A stretch of DNA of 21,908 nucleotides from an uncultured Clostridia bacterium (GTDB taxonomy: Bacteria > Bacillota > Clostridia > Oscillospirales > Acutalibacteraceae): positions 1-21,908 of the forward strand of contig CANQGN010000006.1 in the NCBI GenBank assembly GCA_947623215.1. The letters are read 5' to 3'. The notes under the pieces are model-generated. The model saw only the letters and a list, made by a program, of their open reading frames with translations. It was not told the origin of the DNA and did not search any database. Every line of letters starts with the position of its first letter. Position 1 is the stretch's first letter. The position numbers and the translations under genes were made by a program. This document shows positions 14,695 to 21,908 of this stretch, one piece after another.

Positions 14695-15252
14695 ATGGAA
14701 GCCGGCGCCGAAAGCTATCAACGCTACTGCAACGGCGACGACAGCGCCATTGCCGAGTTGATTGCCACTTACAAAGACGGCTTGATTTTATTCCTCAACA
14801 GCACCCTGCACAACTACGCCGCTGCGGAAGAAATAGCCGAAGACACCTTTTTTAAGCTGGTTACCCGCAAACCGGCCTTTCGTGCCCGCTGCTCTTTTAC
14901 TACCTGGCTGTACGCCATTGGCCGCAACCAAATGAACGCTGCCCTGCGCAAAAAGGCAAAGCTTCACCCCGCCCCGCTGGAAGAAGCCTTAGCCGCCGAC
15001 CCCTACGGCGCGGGGTTAGAGCAAACAATGGTAAAAACCGAAACCGACCGGGCGGTGCACCGCTGCCTGGCCCGGCTGCCGGCCCGCTACGCCACCGTGC
15101 TGCACCTTGCCTACTTTGAAGAGATGAAAAATGCAGAGATTGCGGCCGTGTTGCACAAAACGCGGCGACAGGTAGAAAATTTGCTCACCCGGGCGCGGCA
15201 GGCGCTGCGCCGGGAACTGGAACGGGAGAATGTAACCCATGAAGACTGCTGA
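14695..15252 (+). CDS. ECF-like RNA polymerase sigma-70 family factor
   Basis: Alternative sigma factor of 185 residues, within the ECF size range. AAAGGAG stands 6 bases before the ATG. Region 2 (about 22-86) shows EEIAEDTFFKLVTRKPAFRARCSFTTWLYAIGRNQMNAALR, the DNA-melting and -10 recognition part. Region 4 (about 125-178) shows LPARYATVLHLAYFEEMKNAEIAAVLHKTRRQVENLLTRAR split over the usual helix-turn-helix. No region 1 or 3 is present. Its stop overlaps the next gene by 14 bases, typical of sigma/anti-sigma pairs that are translationally coupled. Target genes are unknown; a possible autoregulatory site lies at 14590-14617. Confidence 0.9.
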   Translation: MEAGAESYQRYCNGDDSAIAELIATYKDGLILFLNSTLHNYAAAEEIAEDTFFKLVTRKPAFRARCSFTTWLYAIGRNQMNAALRKKAKLHPAPLEEALAADPYGAGLEQTMVKTETDRAVHRCLARLPARYATVLHLAYFEEMKNAEIAAVLHKTRRQVENLLTRARQALRRELERENVTHEDC

Positions 15253-16402
15253 AGAAATGACCCAAAGCGTATTGCAGCGGCGCGACGCTTACAATGCCCG
15301 CCGCCGGCGGCAAAAGCAACTGTTTGTAAAAGCCGGGCTGCCCGCCCTTTGCCTGGCGCTGGTGCTGGGGGCGGCGACAGCCGCCGGGCTGGCCCGGCGC
15401 TCTGCCTGGGGGGGCGACCCTTCCCTGCCCGCCGTTACCGCCACCGCCCCCTCCCCTGCCGACTCGGCTAGTCATTTTGCTGATAATGAAAATGACTCCG
15501 CCACGTCGTCAAAAGCTGCGAGCACCCCCGCCGCTTCGTCCAAGGCGGCCGATAAACCCGCCTCTACCCCTTCGTCCAAGCCCAAAACATCCTCTAAAAC
15601 GCCGGAAAAACCCGCTTCGCAAGCCAAGCCCAACGGGGGCGCCGCCTCCGGCAGCGGCCGCCCGACGGGAAGTGCGCAGACCAGCCCCAATTCAAGCCCC
15701 TTCCCCCCCAAGCAGCCGCTTTACCCGGAGGTTGATGATATTCCCTTTGGCAACAAACAGAGCGAAACAAGCAGCGATAACAGCTACCCCTCAATGGGAT
15801 TGCCCTCCGCAAATTATGATCCTATGTTTACTTCATTCGACGAATTAGAGGATTTCTATCTCAACGGCGCAACACCGTATAATTTGTCAGTCCATGACTA
15901 TGGCAACGACCATGCTTTATATCAACGAACAGCAGAGCATTATAATGAATTGTGGCAAGCCCTTTGGGACAATGCCTCCCAAGCCATGTTAAACGGTTAC
16001 TATTATCGCCCCTCTGCTGCTGTATGGGAAGAAATGCAGCTTGAAATAAAACTTCAAAAATATTATTGGGGCACATCGGTCTGGTTTTATAAAGACACGC
16101 GCGAAGGTGGATTGAAAATAAAGCTCTACCCCAATTGTGCGGCCAGTCGCGTCCGGGAAGACTGGGAAGAAGCCAAACAGTTTTCTGAATGCCTCAGCCG
16201 CATAACCGTGAACGGGGTAACCCTTGAAATGTACAACGACCCGTATCAAAACCAAGTTCCTCCAATCAGAACCTCCTACGTTGTATACTGGCAGCAAGAC
16301 GATATTTATTGCGAAGGTTGGTTCGATTGCTTCTCCTCGTTAGAAGAAGCAAAAGCTTTTTTACCCAAAATGGTTTTAGAAAAAGCTCCTTTAAAGAAAT
16401 AA
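15239..16402 (+). CDS. Membrane-anchored probable anti-sigma/sensor protein
   Basis: A 387-residue protein whose start overlaps the end of the ECF sigma gene by 14 bases. Order of parts: a short cytosolic, basic segment (1-29, MKTAEEMTQSVLQRRDAYNA, like other clostridial anti-sigma N-termini), one membrane helix (about 33-52), a long Ser/Pro/Lys/Thr-rich low-complexity spacer (about 60-155), then an outward-facing globular domain (about 185-387) rich in Trp and Tyr that I do not recognise. The arrangement suggests that the inner part holds the sigma factor and the outer part senses something at the cell surface or wall. From about base 15720 onward codon use becomes markedly less GC-rich than in the first part and in the neighbours, so the outer domain may have a separate origin. 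The anti-sigma role is inferred from position and topology only. Confidence 0.7.
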   Translation: MKTAEEMTQSVLQRRDAYNARRRRQKQLFVKAGLPALCLALVLGAATAAGLARRSAWGGDPSLPAVTATAPSPADSASHFADNENDSATSSKAASTPAASSKAADKPASTPSSKPKTSSKTPEKPASQAKPNGGAASGSGRPTGSAQTSPNSSPFPPKQPLYPEVDDIPFGNKQSETSSDNSYPSMGLPSANYDPMFTSFDELEDFYLNGATPYNLSVHDYGNDHALYQRTAEHYNELWQALWDNASQAMLNGYYYRPSAAVWEEMQLEIKLQKYYWGTSVWFYKDTREGGLKIKLYPNCAASRVREDWEEAKQFSECLSRITVNGVTLEMYNDPYQNQVPPIRTSYVVYWQQDDIYCEGWFDCFSSLEEAKAFLPKMVLEKAPLKK

Positions 16403-16420
16403 CCATTCCCAACCCCAAAA

Positions 16421-16450
16421 AAGGCGGTACCACGCGCGTGGTACCGCCTT
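16421..16450 (-). terminator. Perfect 30-base palindrome, terminator of the ABC operon
   Basis: AAGGCGGTACCACGC and its exact reverse complement abut with no spacer. On the minus strand the stem is followed by a T-run (six A at 16417-16422 on the plus strand), so it works as terminator for the importer operon. On the plus strand no T-run follows, though the hairpin may still stop transcription from the sensor gene. Confidence 0.75.
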
Positions 16451-16467
16451 AGCGTTTGTTACGTTCC

Positions 16468-17250
16468 CTATTTTTGAAAACTGTTTAAAAAGGCTTGCAG
16501 GCGGGGGTGGGTCGGCCGGTCAAACACCTCTTGCGGGGTGCCCTGCTGGCAAATGACCCCCTCGTCCATAAACAGCACCCGGTGCGAAACCTCGCGGGCA
16601 AACTGCATTTCGTGGGTTACAATCATCATGGTCATGTTGGTGGTGGCGAGGTCTTTTATGACCGCCAGCACCTCGCGGGTAAGCTCCGGGTCAAGGGCAG
16701 AGGTGGGTTCGTCAAAACACAGCACCTGCGGCTTTAGGGCCAGCGCCCGGGCAATGGCCACCCGCTGCTGCTGCCCGCCGGAAAGCTCCCACGGGTAGTT
16801 GTGTATTTTTTCTTCCAGCCCCACCCGGCGCAGCAGCCGCAGGGCTTCTTCTTCTATGCTCCGGTTTACCGCCGCCCGCTGCTGCCGGTTCATTTTTTGC
16901 CGGCCGGCTTGCAGCCGCACCGCCAGCGTTACGTTATTTAATACGTTGTGCTGGGGAAAGAGATTGAAATTTTGAAACACCAGCCCAAAGTTGAGCTGCC
17001 GCCGGCGTTTTTCTTCTCTTGTCAGGGTCAAACTCTCGGCGGCGTCAAACACCGGCTGGCCGTTTAGGGTAATGCGCCCGGCGTCTGCCTGCTCTAACTG
17101 GGTAATGCAGCGCAACAGGGTGGTTTTGCCGCTGCCGGAGGAACCGATAATAGAGAGCACCTGGCCCGATTCCAGCGAAAAATCAACGCCGCGCAGCACC
17201 TCGTTTTCGCCAAAGCGTTTGTGAATGTTGGTTGCTTCTAAAAATGCCAC
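16468..17250 (-). CDS. Polar amino acid ABC importer, ATP-binding protein
   Basis: ATPase subunit of an amino-acid importer of the GlnQ/HisP type, energising the permease encoded 12 bases upstream. The start is GTG with a G-rich ribosome binding site 5 bases before it. It has 260 residues. Walker A GSSGSGKT (36-43), Q-loop Q93, signature LSGGQ (156-160), Walker B CFDEP with D180/E181 and switch H213 (VTHEM) are all intact. The stretch FGLVFQNFNLFPQHNVLNNV is diagnostic for this subfamily. It is the last gene of the operon, ending at the palindromic terminator. Substrate cannot be read from this subunit. Confidence 0.95.
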   Translation of the reverse strand: MAFLEATNIHKRFGENEVLRGVDFSLESGQVLSIIGSSGSGKTTLLRCITQLEQADAGRITLNGQPVFDAAESLTLTREEKRRRQLNFGLVFQNFNLFPQHNVLNNVTLAVRLQAGRQKMNRQQRAAVNRSIEEEALRLLRRVGLEEKIHNYPWELSGGQQQRVAIARALALKPQVLCFDEPTSALDPELTREVLAVIKDLATTNMTMMIVTHEMQFAREVSHRVLFMDEGVICQQGTPQEVFDRPTHPRLQAFLNSFQK

Positions 17251-17262
17251 GGTTACCCCCCC

Positions 17263-17910
17263 TTACGCCCGGAAGTAGTCTAACTTCTTTTCCGCCCGGC
17301 CGAGCGCCAGCGTAAGCAGGCCGTTGGCGACCAAATAAAACACCGCCGTGTAAAAAAGCGGCCACATTAGGCCTTTTTTGATGTAGGATTCACCCATCCA
17401 GATAATCTCATACACCGCAATGACCCGCACTAAGGCTGTGTCTTTTACCAGCGTAATCAACTCGTTGCCCATGGGCGGCACAATGCGCTTGACCACCTGC
17501 AGCAGCACCACGTGAAAAAAGGTCTGCACGCGGGTAAGCCCCAGCACCTGCCCCGCCTCGTACTGGCCGCGCGGCACCGACTGAATGCCGCCCCGAAAAA
17601 TCTCGGAAAAATAGCAGGCATAGTTAATCACAAAGGTAATAACCGCCGCGGTAAAACGGGGCAGCAGCGGCAGGCCAAACAGCAGCCCCGGGCCGTAAAA
17701 GACGATTAAAATTTGCAGCATTAAGGGCGAGCCGCGCACAATCCACACGGCGGTTTTTACCACCATGCGCAGCGGCGTAAACCGGCACATGGCGCCAAAG
17801 CAAATGAGCAGCCCCAGCGGAACGGCGAACAATACGGTAAGCAAAAACAGCTCGCCGGTGGTAAGCAGCCCTTCTAACAGTTTTAGCGTAACGCTCCAAA
17901 AATCGGTCAT
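17263..17910 (-). CDS. Polar amino acid ABC importer, permease
   Basis: Inner membrane permease of the His/Glu/Gln/Arg/opine family (HisM/GlnP-like), 215 residues with about five membrane helices. The motif GQVLGLTRVQTFFHVVLLQVVKRIVPPMGNELITLVKDTAL is the EAA-type loop that contacts the ATPase. GLLICFGAMCRFTPLRMVVKTAVWIVRGSPLMLQI at the N-terminal part is also typical, read in two pieces. GAGGA lies 4 bases before the ATG. Only one permease gene is present, so it probably acts as a homodimer. Confidence 0.94.
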   Translation of the reverse strand: MTDFWSVTLKLLEGLLTTGELFLLTVLFAVPLGLLICFGAMCRFTPLRMVVKTAVWIVRGSPLMLQILIVFYGPGLLFGLPLLPRFTAAVITFVINYACYFSEIFRGGIQSVPRGQYEAGQVLGLTRVQTFFHVVLLQVVKRIVPPMGNELITLVKDTALVRVIAVYEIIWMGESYIKKGLMWPLFYTAVFYLVANGLLTLALGRAEKKLDYFRA

Positions 17911-17937
17911 GGCGTCCTCTTTTTCTCACAAAAGCCG

Positions 17938-17986
17938 CGGCAAGGCAAAAAGCGGAGAAATTCTGCCTGCGCTTTCTGCCTTGCCG
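17938..17986 (-). other. Intercistronic stem-loop after the binding-protein gene
   Basis: Bases 17938-17954 pair with 17970-17986 over 17 positions with one A-C mismatch and a 15-base loop. It lies in the 97-base gap between the binding-protein and permease genes and has no T-run directly after it in the minus direction. Such structures commonly stabilise the upstream message or partly terminate, so that binding protein exceeds transporter. That role is inferred. Confidence 0.65.
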
Positions 17987-18007
17987 GTCGGCAACCTGTT
18001 GAAACGG

Positions 18008-18835
18008 CTACTGCGGAATAATGTTTTGGGCGACGTCGTATTTTTCGGCAGTCGCTTTTACGGTACCGGCGTCGTAAGCCTTTTTCCAAAAGCTGTTAAA
18101 AGCCTCTACCATGTCGCTGCCCTTGCGGAAGCCCACTACGTACTCTTCGCTGGTGAGCTCGGTGCCCTCGGCAATTTTTAAGTTGTCGTAGCTGGTGCCT
18201 TCGCCCACCATGGCCCCGGCCATGAGCAGGTCAATCACGCAGGCGTCCGCCGAGCCGGAGGCAACCTCCATCAGCGCTTTGGCCTGGGTATCGACCGCCG
18301 TGTAGGCAATCTGCTCGGCCTCCAGTGCTTTGGCGCCGGCCGAACCGTTTTCAGCTACAAACGAGAGAGCCTTCAGCGCGTCTACCCCGCCGGAAAGGTC
18401 GGTGTTGTTCTCCGCCTTTACCACTACCACCTGCGCGTTTTTGCAGTAGGGCGTGCCGGTGGCCATTTGAGCGGCAACCTCGTCGTCATAGGTCATGCCG
18501 TTCCACACAACGTCTATGGCGCCGGTTTCCAGCTCCATAGACTTTTTGTCCCAGTTAATCTCAATAAACTCGGCTTCTACCCCCAGCTCTTCGGCAAAGG
18601 CTTTGGCCATGTCGGCGTCAAAACCAATCCACTCGTCGCTGCCCTCGTCTTTGTAGTCCATGGGGGCAAAGTCGGTAATGCCAACCACCATTTTGCCTTT
18701 GGCCTGCACGGCCGCAACGTCAGAGGCGGCAGTGGTGGAAGAACCGTCGGTCGCCGTGGGGGCGGCTTCTTTTCCGCAGGCGGCAAAACAGCAAAGGCTA
18801 AGTACAACCGCCAGCACAAGCGCTAACTTTTTCAT
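18008..18835 (-). CDS. Amino acid ABC importer, substrate-binding lipoprotein
   Basis: Family 3 solute-binding protein that delivers an amino acid to the permease and ATPase encoded downstream. The signal peptide MKKLALVLAVVLSLCCFAAC ends in the lipobox FAAC with C20 as the lipidated residue, followed by a Thr/Ala-rich tether. The mature part has the two-lobe family pattern: KMVVGITDFAPMDYKDEGSDEWIGFDADMAKAFAEELG, here read in two pieces, then WNGMTYDDEVAAQM and VIDLLMAGAM. It has 275 residues, normal size. GFDADMAKA and the aromatic-acidic FAPMDYKD segment shape the amino-acid site, but the exact substrate is not readable. It is first in the operon and has a consensus promoter; a clear ribosome binding site is weak (AGAAGA). 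Confidence 0.93.
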   Translation of the reverse strand: MKKLALVLAVVLSLCCFAACGKEAAPTATDGSSTTAASDVAAVQAKGKMVVGITDFAPMDYKDEGSDEWIGFDADMAKAFAEELGVEAEFIEINWDKKSMELETGAIDVVWNGMTYDDEVAAQMATGTPYCKNAQVVVVKAENNTDLSGGVDALKALSFVAENGSAGAKALEAEQIAYTAVDTQAKALMEVASGSADACVIDLLMAGAMVGEGTSYDNLKIAEGTELTSEEYVVGFRKGSDMVEAFNSFWKKAYDAGTVKATAEKYDVAQNIIPQ

Positions 18836-18903
18836 AATTTACGCATCTTCTTTCTTTAAAAATGGCTTCAATTTGTCGGAGTAACACTTTATCGTGCTAA
18901 AGC

Positions 18904-18932
18904 ATTATAGCATACTCCGCCTCACTTGTCAA
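18904..18932 (-). promoter_or_regulatory. Consensus promoter of the amino acid importer operon
   Basis: Read on the minus strand: TTGACA (18932-18927), 17 bases, TATAAT (18909-18904), a perfect sigma-A consensus. The start of transcription would be near 18897, leaving a leader of about 60 bases before the ATG at 18835. Confidence 0.88.
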
Positions 18933-19098
18933 GCAAAAATCCGCCGCTTTTGGTAAGATAAAGAAAAAGGGCAAAAGAAACCCCGCCGCTCTCCCCCGCT
19001 TTTGGCCTTGCTGCCGCTACTTTGTTAAAGAAATAACAAGATTTTCCCAAAAAACGCGAAAAATTGCCGGTTTCTTTGTTAATGTTGTGTCAATCCCC

Positions 19099-19126
19099 TT
19101 GACTTTTGTGGCAAAAAGACTATAAT
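19099..19126 (+). promoter_or_regulatory. Promoter of the serC-serA operon
   Basis: TTGACT (19099-19104) and TATAAT (19121-19126) with a 16-base spacer, 35 bases before the serC ATG. Confidence 0.8.
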
Positions 19127-19161
19127 GGAAAGGAACATTTTTGAAACGGAGGTAACTCGTT

Positions 19162-20247
19162 ATGTCTCGCGTATACAATTTTTCCGCCGGCCCTTCCATG
19201 CTGGCTGAATCGGTTTTACAAAAAGCCGCCGACCAAATGCTGGATTACGAAGGTTCCGGCCAGTCGGTTATGGAAATGTCTCACCGCTCGAAGGTGTATC
19301 AGTCGATTATCGACTCCGCCGAGGCGCTGCTGCGCTCGGTTATGGCTATTCCAGACAATTACAAGGTGCTGTTTTTGCAGGGCGGCGCTTCTACCCAGTT
19401 TGCCATGGTGCCCTTAAACCTGATGAACGGCAGCGGCAAGGCCGACTACATCATCACCGGCCAGTGGGCCAACAAGGCGTATAAAGAGGCCGCCCGCTAC
19501 GGCGCAGCCCGCGTGGCCGCTTCGTCGCAAGACAAAACCTATACTTATATTCCCAAAACCACCCGGGCGGACTTTGACCCCGAAGCCGACTACGTGCACA
19601 TTTGCCTGAACAACACCATTTACGGCACCAAATACCCCGAGCTGCCGGACACCGGCGACGTGCCGCTGGTGGCGGATATTTCGTCCTGCATTCTCTCGGA
19701 ACCCATTGACGTTTCGCGCTTTGCCCTGCTGTATGCCGGGGCGCAGAAAAACGTAGCCCCCGCCGGGCTGACCATTGTGATTGTTCGCGAAGACATGCTG
19801 GGCCACGCCCGCGACATAACCCCCACCATGTTAAACTACGTCACCCATGCCGAAAACGGCTCTATGTTTAACACCCCGCCCTGCTACAACATTTACATTT
19901 GCAAGCTGGTGCTGGAGTGGATTCAAAACGAAATCGGGGGCCTCCCTGCCATGAAGAAAATCAACGAGAAAAAGGCCGGGCTGCTGTATGACTTTTTAGA
20001 CAATAGTAAACTCTTTAAAGGCACGGTAGAAAAAGACAGCCGGTCGCTGATGAACATTCCCTTTGTAACCGGCAACGAGGAATTAGATGCCAAATTTGTA
20101 AAAGAAGCGGCCGCCGCCGGGTTTGTAAACCTGAAGGGCCACCGCACGGTGGGCGGTATGCGCGCCTCTGTTTACAACGCCATGCCGGTAGAGGGCGTAG
20201 AAAAATTGGTGGCCTTTATGGCCGCCTTTGAAAAGGAGAACGGCTGA
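19162..20247 (+). CDS. serC: Phosphoserine aminotransferase
   Basis: PLP enzyme of serine biosynthesis: transfers an amino group from glutamate to 3-phosphohydroxypyruvate, giving O-phosphoserine. The 361-residue length matches the family. The N-terminal YNFSAGPSMLAESVL, MEMSHRSKVY, LFLQGGASTQFAMVPLNL and the PLP-lysine motif AGAQKNVAPAGLT (K196) are diagnostic of SerC. HRTVGGMRASVYNAMP near the C-terminus binds substrate phosphate. GGAGGT stands 8 bases before the ATG. It is co-transcribed with serA one base downstream, so the two successive enzymes of the pathway are made together. serB is not in the window. Confidence 0.98.
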   Translation: MSRVYNFSAGPSMLAESVLQKAADQMLDYEGSGQSVMEMSHRSKVYQSIIDSAEALLRSVMAIPDNYKVLFLQGGASTQFAMVPLNLMNGSGKADYIITGQWANKAYKEAARYGAARVAASSQDKTYTYIPKTTRADFDPEADYVHICLNNTIYGTKYPELPDTGDVPLVADISSCILSEPIDVSRFALLYAGAQKNVAPAGLTIVIVREDMLGHARDITPTMLNYVTHAENGSMFNTPPCYNIYICKLVLEWIQNEIGGLPAMKKINEKKAGLLYDFLDNSKLFKGTVEKDSRSLMNIPFVTGNEELDAKFVKEAAAAGFVNLKGHRTVGGMRASVYNAMPVEGVEKLVAFMAAFEKENG

Positions 20248-20248
20248 G

Positions 20249-21412
20249 ATGTTTCAAATTAAAACCTTTAACAAAATTTCCCCCTCTGGGTTAGAGCGGT
20301 TTGACCCCGCCCGCTACAGCTGGTCTGACGAGGTTGAAAATCCGGACGCCGTGCTGGTGCGCTCTGCCGCCATGCACGATTACGCCATGCCGGAAAATTT
20401 AAAGGCCATTGCCCGCGCGGGCGCCGGGGTCAACAATATTCCGGTAGAAGAATGCGCCAAAAAGGGCATTGTGGTGTTTAACACCCCCGGCGCCAACGCC
20501 AACGCCGTAAAAGAGCTGGTGCTGGCCGGGCTGCTCATCAGCTCCCGCCGGGTGATACCCGCCATTGACTGGGCCAAAACCTTAAAAGGCAACGGCGAGC
20601 AGGTGGGCAAGCTGGTAGAAAAAGGCAAAAGCGCCTTTACGGGGCCGGAGATTCACGGTAAAACGCTGGGCGTGATTGGTCTTGGCGCCATTGGCATAGA
20701 GGTGGCGAACGCCGCCCGCGCGTTGGGCATGACCGTTTACGGCTTTGACCCCTACCTTTCGGTAGACGCCGCCTGGCACCTTTCTCGCTCCATTAAACAC
20801 GCCACCAGCTTAAAAGACATTTTTACCGTGTGCGACTACATTACCGTGCACGTGCCGCTGAACGACGACACCCGCAACATGATAGACGCCCAGTCTATTG
20901 CCTACATGAAAGACGGCGTGCGCATTTTAAACTTTGCCCGCGGTGGCTTGGTAAACGACGAAGCGGTTATCGAAGCCCTTTCTACCGGCAAGGTGGCGGC
21001 CTACGTGACCGACTTCCCCTCTGACGAGATGATTGGCGTAGAAGGCGCCATTTGCATTCCCCACCTCGGCGCTTCTACGCCCGAGTCGGAAGACAACTGC
21101 GCCAGCATGGCGGCCGGTGAGCTGATTGACTTTTTAGAGAATGGCAATATTGTCAATTCGGTCAACTTCCCCGCCGTTTCTTGCCCCCGCTCGGGCGCCT
21201 GCCGCGTGTGCATTATTCACAAAAACGTGCCCAGTATGCTCAGCAGCATTTCGGCCGCGATTTCCGGCACCGGCACCAACATAGAGAATATGCTCAACAA
21301 GGCCAAGGGTGAGTACGCCTACACCATGGTAGATTTAGACGACTCCCCCGCCGGGCTGGCCGACCAGCTGCGCGCGATTGACGGGGTCATTCGCATTCGG
21401 GTGATTGAGTAA
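20249..21412 (+). CDS. serA: D-3-phosphoglycerate dehydrogenase
   Basis: NAD-dependent first enzyme of serine biosynthesis, oxidising 3-phosphoglycerate to 3-phosphohydroxypyruvate, the substrate of SerC. The ATG at 20249 is preferred over an in-frame TTG seven codons earlier: AAAGGAG lies 10 bases before the ATG, and the first residues MFQIKTFNKIS begin the catalytic domain. It has 387 residues. The Rossmann motif GLGAIG is at 144-149, catalytic R231 is in NFARGGL, an acidic residue lies near 260 and catalytic H272 is in PHLGAST. An ACT domain at about 317-387 (CRVCIIHKNVPSMLSSI) suggests feedback control by serine. The short form without an intervening ASB domain is common in clostridia. 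Confidence 0.96.
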   Translation: MFQIKTFNKISPSGLERFDPARYSWSDEVENPDAVLVRSAAMHDYAMPENLKAIARAGAGVNNIPVEECAKKGIVVFNTPGANANAVKELVLAGLLISSRRVIPAIDWAKTLKGNGEQVGKLVEKGKSAFTGPEIHGKTLGVIGLGAIGIEVANAARALGMTVYGFDPYLSVDAAWHLSRSIKHATSLKDIFTVCDYITVHVPLNDDTRNMIDAQSIAYMKDGVRILNFARGGLVNDEAVIEALSTGKVAAYVTDFPSDEMIGVEGAICIPHLGASTPESEDNCASMAAGELIDFLENGNIVNSVNFPAVSCPRSGACRVCIIHKNVPSMLSSISAAISGTGTNIENMLNKAKGEYAYTMVDLDDSPAGLADQLRAIDGVIRIRVIE

Positions 21413-21451
21413 GCGCCCCGCCCCCTTCCCTTTTGTCCTTTCTTTCTGTCG

Positions 21452-21487
21452 CCGCCCTCTTGCCGTTTTGGCAGGGGGCGGTTTTTT
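21452..21487 (+). terminator. Terminator of serC-serA
   Basis: CCGCCCTCTTGCC (21452-21464) pairs with GGCAGGGGGCGG (21470-21481), with one bulge and one wobble, followed by six T. It is a strong intrinsic terminator 40 bases after serA. Confidence 0.88.
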
Positions 21488-21555
21488 GCGCCCAAACGCA
21501 GGAACTATCATATACTGACTTTGAAAGATTCCGATGAATGAGGGCGTGAGATAGA

Positions 21556-21783
21556 ATGACAATGGACCGCTGCGAACCCTACGCCGACTACACCATTTTG
21601 CGGCTGCGGGTAAAAGAGCAAGAACGCCGGGCGCTGCTGGCGCTGGGTTTTGGCGAGGGGGCGGTGGTGCGGCGGGTGCCCACCGCGCCGAGCGGCGACC
21701 CCATCGCTTTTTGGAACCGTGGGGCCACGGTTGCCCTGCGCAAAAGCCTGCTGCGCCGCATAGATACCGCCCCGACGAGGTGA
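21556..21783 (+). CDS. feoA: FeoA-domain ferrous iron transport protein
   Basis: Small SH3-like cytosolic partner of the ferrous iron transporter FeoB, 75 residues, the usual size. RALLALGFGEGAVVRRV and PSGDPIAFWNRGATVALRKSLLRRI match the FeoA pattern. The start could be the ATG at 21556 or 21562; a weak AGGG lies upstream. It ends 8 bases before feoB. A weak promoter may lie near 21486-21516. No Fur or DtxR box was recognised. Confidence 0.88.
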   Translation: MTMDRCEPYADYTILRLRVKEQERRALLALGFGEGAVVRRVPTAPSGDPIAFWNRGATVALRKSLLRRIDTAPTR

Positions 21784-21791
21784 AGGAAAGC

Positions 21792-21908
21792 ATGAAACAA
21801 CCCCAAACGCCGGCCGCCCTGCCCACGGTGGCGCTGGCTGGTAACCCAAACGTGGGCAAAAGCACGCTGTTTAACGCCCTTACCGGGCTGCACCAGCACA
21901 CCGGCAAC
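21792..21908 (+). CDS. feoB: FeoB ferrous iron transporter, N-terminal fragment
   Basis: The first 39 codons of FeoB, cut by the right edge of the window. After a short leader, VALAGNPNVGKSTLFNALTG carries the G1 GTP-binding motif GNPNVGKST (17-25) of the FeoB G domain. The position right after feoA confirms the call. AAGGAAAG lies just before the ATG. In full length it is a membrane protein importing Fe2+. Confidence 0.93.
   Translation, partial: MKQPQTPAALPTVALAGNPNVGKSTLFNALTGLHQHTGN

Larger units (their letters stand above)
18836..19161. other. Divergent control region between the importer and serC
   Basis: This 326-base gap holds the minus-strand importer promoter, the plus-strand serC promoter and no gene. 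A short CTTTA/TAAAG hairpin (around 18884-18902) lies at the importer transcript start. A 9-base direct repeat CTTTGTTAA (19020-19028 and 19074-19082) lies upstream of the serC -35 box and could be a regulator site. No T-box or riboswitch was recognised. Confidence 0.5.

Noticed and set aside
20228..20248. TTG start seven codons before the serA ATG
   Set aside because: It would lie inside the serC end and use up the AAAGGAG ribosome binding site; the ATG at 20249 is correctly spaced.
1..21908. CRISPR arrays, prophage structural genes, toxin-antitoxin pairs or defence operons
   Set aside because: No regularly spaced repeats, no phage head or tail genes and no recognisable defence families were found on either strand.

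Overview
The window looks like chromosomal DNA of a GC-rich clostridial (Oscillospiraceae/Ruminococcaceae-like) Firmicute. This is inferred from the DnaD-type primosome protein next to a DnaC/DnaI-like helicase loader, an ECF sigma factor overlapping a membrane partner, a serC-serA pair, strong GGAGG-type ribosome binding sites and consensus housekeeping promoters. Gene order is not enough to name a species.

Layout. At 1-1917 lie a DnaD-domain protein (cut by the left edge) and a DnaC-like ATPase. At 1994-2209 there is a tRNA-Pro(GGG) and tRNA-Val(CAC) pair with its own promoter. From about 2240 to 6500 there is an island unlike its surroundings: stacked terminator hairpins, remnants of a broken gene, an AT-rich gene for a papain-like/C39-like cysteine peptidase-fold protein (2984-4027), a small MITE-like inverted-repeat element (4038-4212), an unrecognised AT-rich gene whose 5' end lies inside that element, and an XRE-type regulator that has lost its DNA-binding half. 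From 6641 GC-rich host DNA resumes: a lipoprotein of the GHL10 (glycoside-hydrolase-like) family, then a probable operon of a GH36 alpha-galactosidase-like enzyme, an MreB/Mbl actin homologue and an ABC-F ATPase.

The 617-base gap 12958-13574 holds a terminator, a good promoter and a structured, apparently non-coding leader before a XerC/D-like tyrosine recombinase (start reassigned to 13575). An ECF sigma factor overlaps a membrane-anchored probable anti-sigma/sensor protein. Facing them on the minus strand is a complete amino-acid ABC importer (binding lipoprotein, permease, ATPase) driven by a consensus promoter, with an intercistronic stem-loop after the binding-protein gene. Diverging from it is the serC-serA serine biosynthesis operon. 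The right edge enters a feoAB ferrous iron uptake operon, with feoB cut off.

How the genes relate: most are ordinary housekeeping units (replication, serine synthesis, amino-acid and iron uptake, envelope). The accessory interest is in the 2.2-6.5 kb island, in the structured leader before the recombinase, and in the compositionally mixed sensor protein. I do not see a convincing complete new multi-gene system. The best candidates are the lone cysteine-peptidase-fold gene with its unknown neighbour, and the possible small RNA at about 13150-13270.
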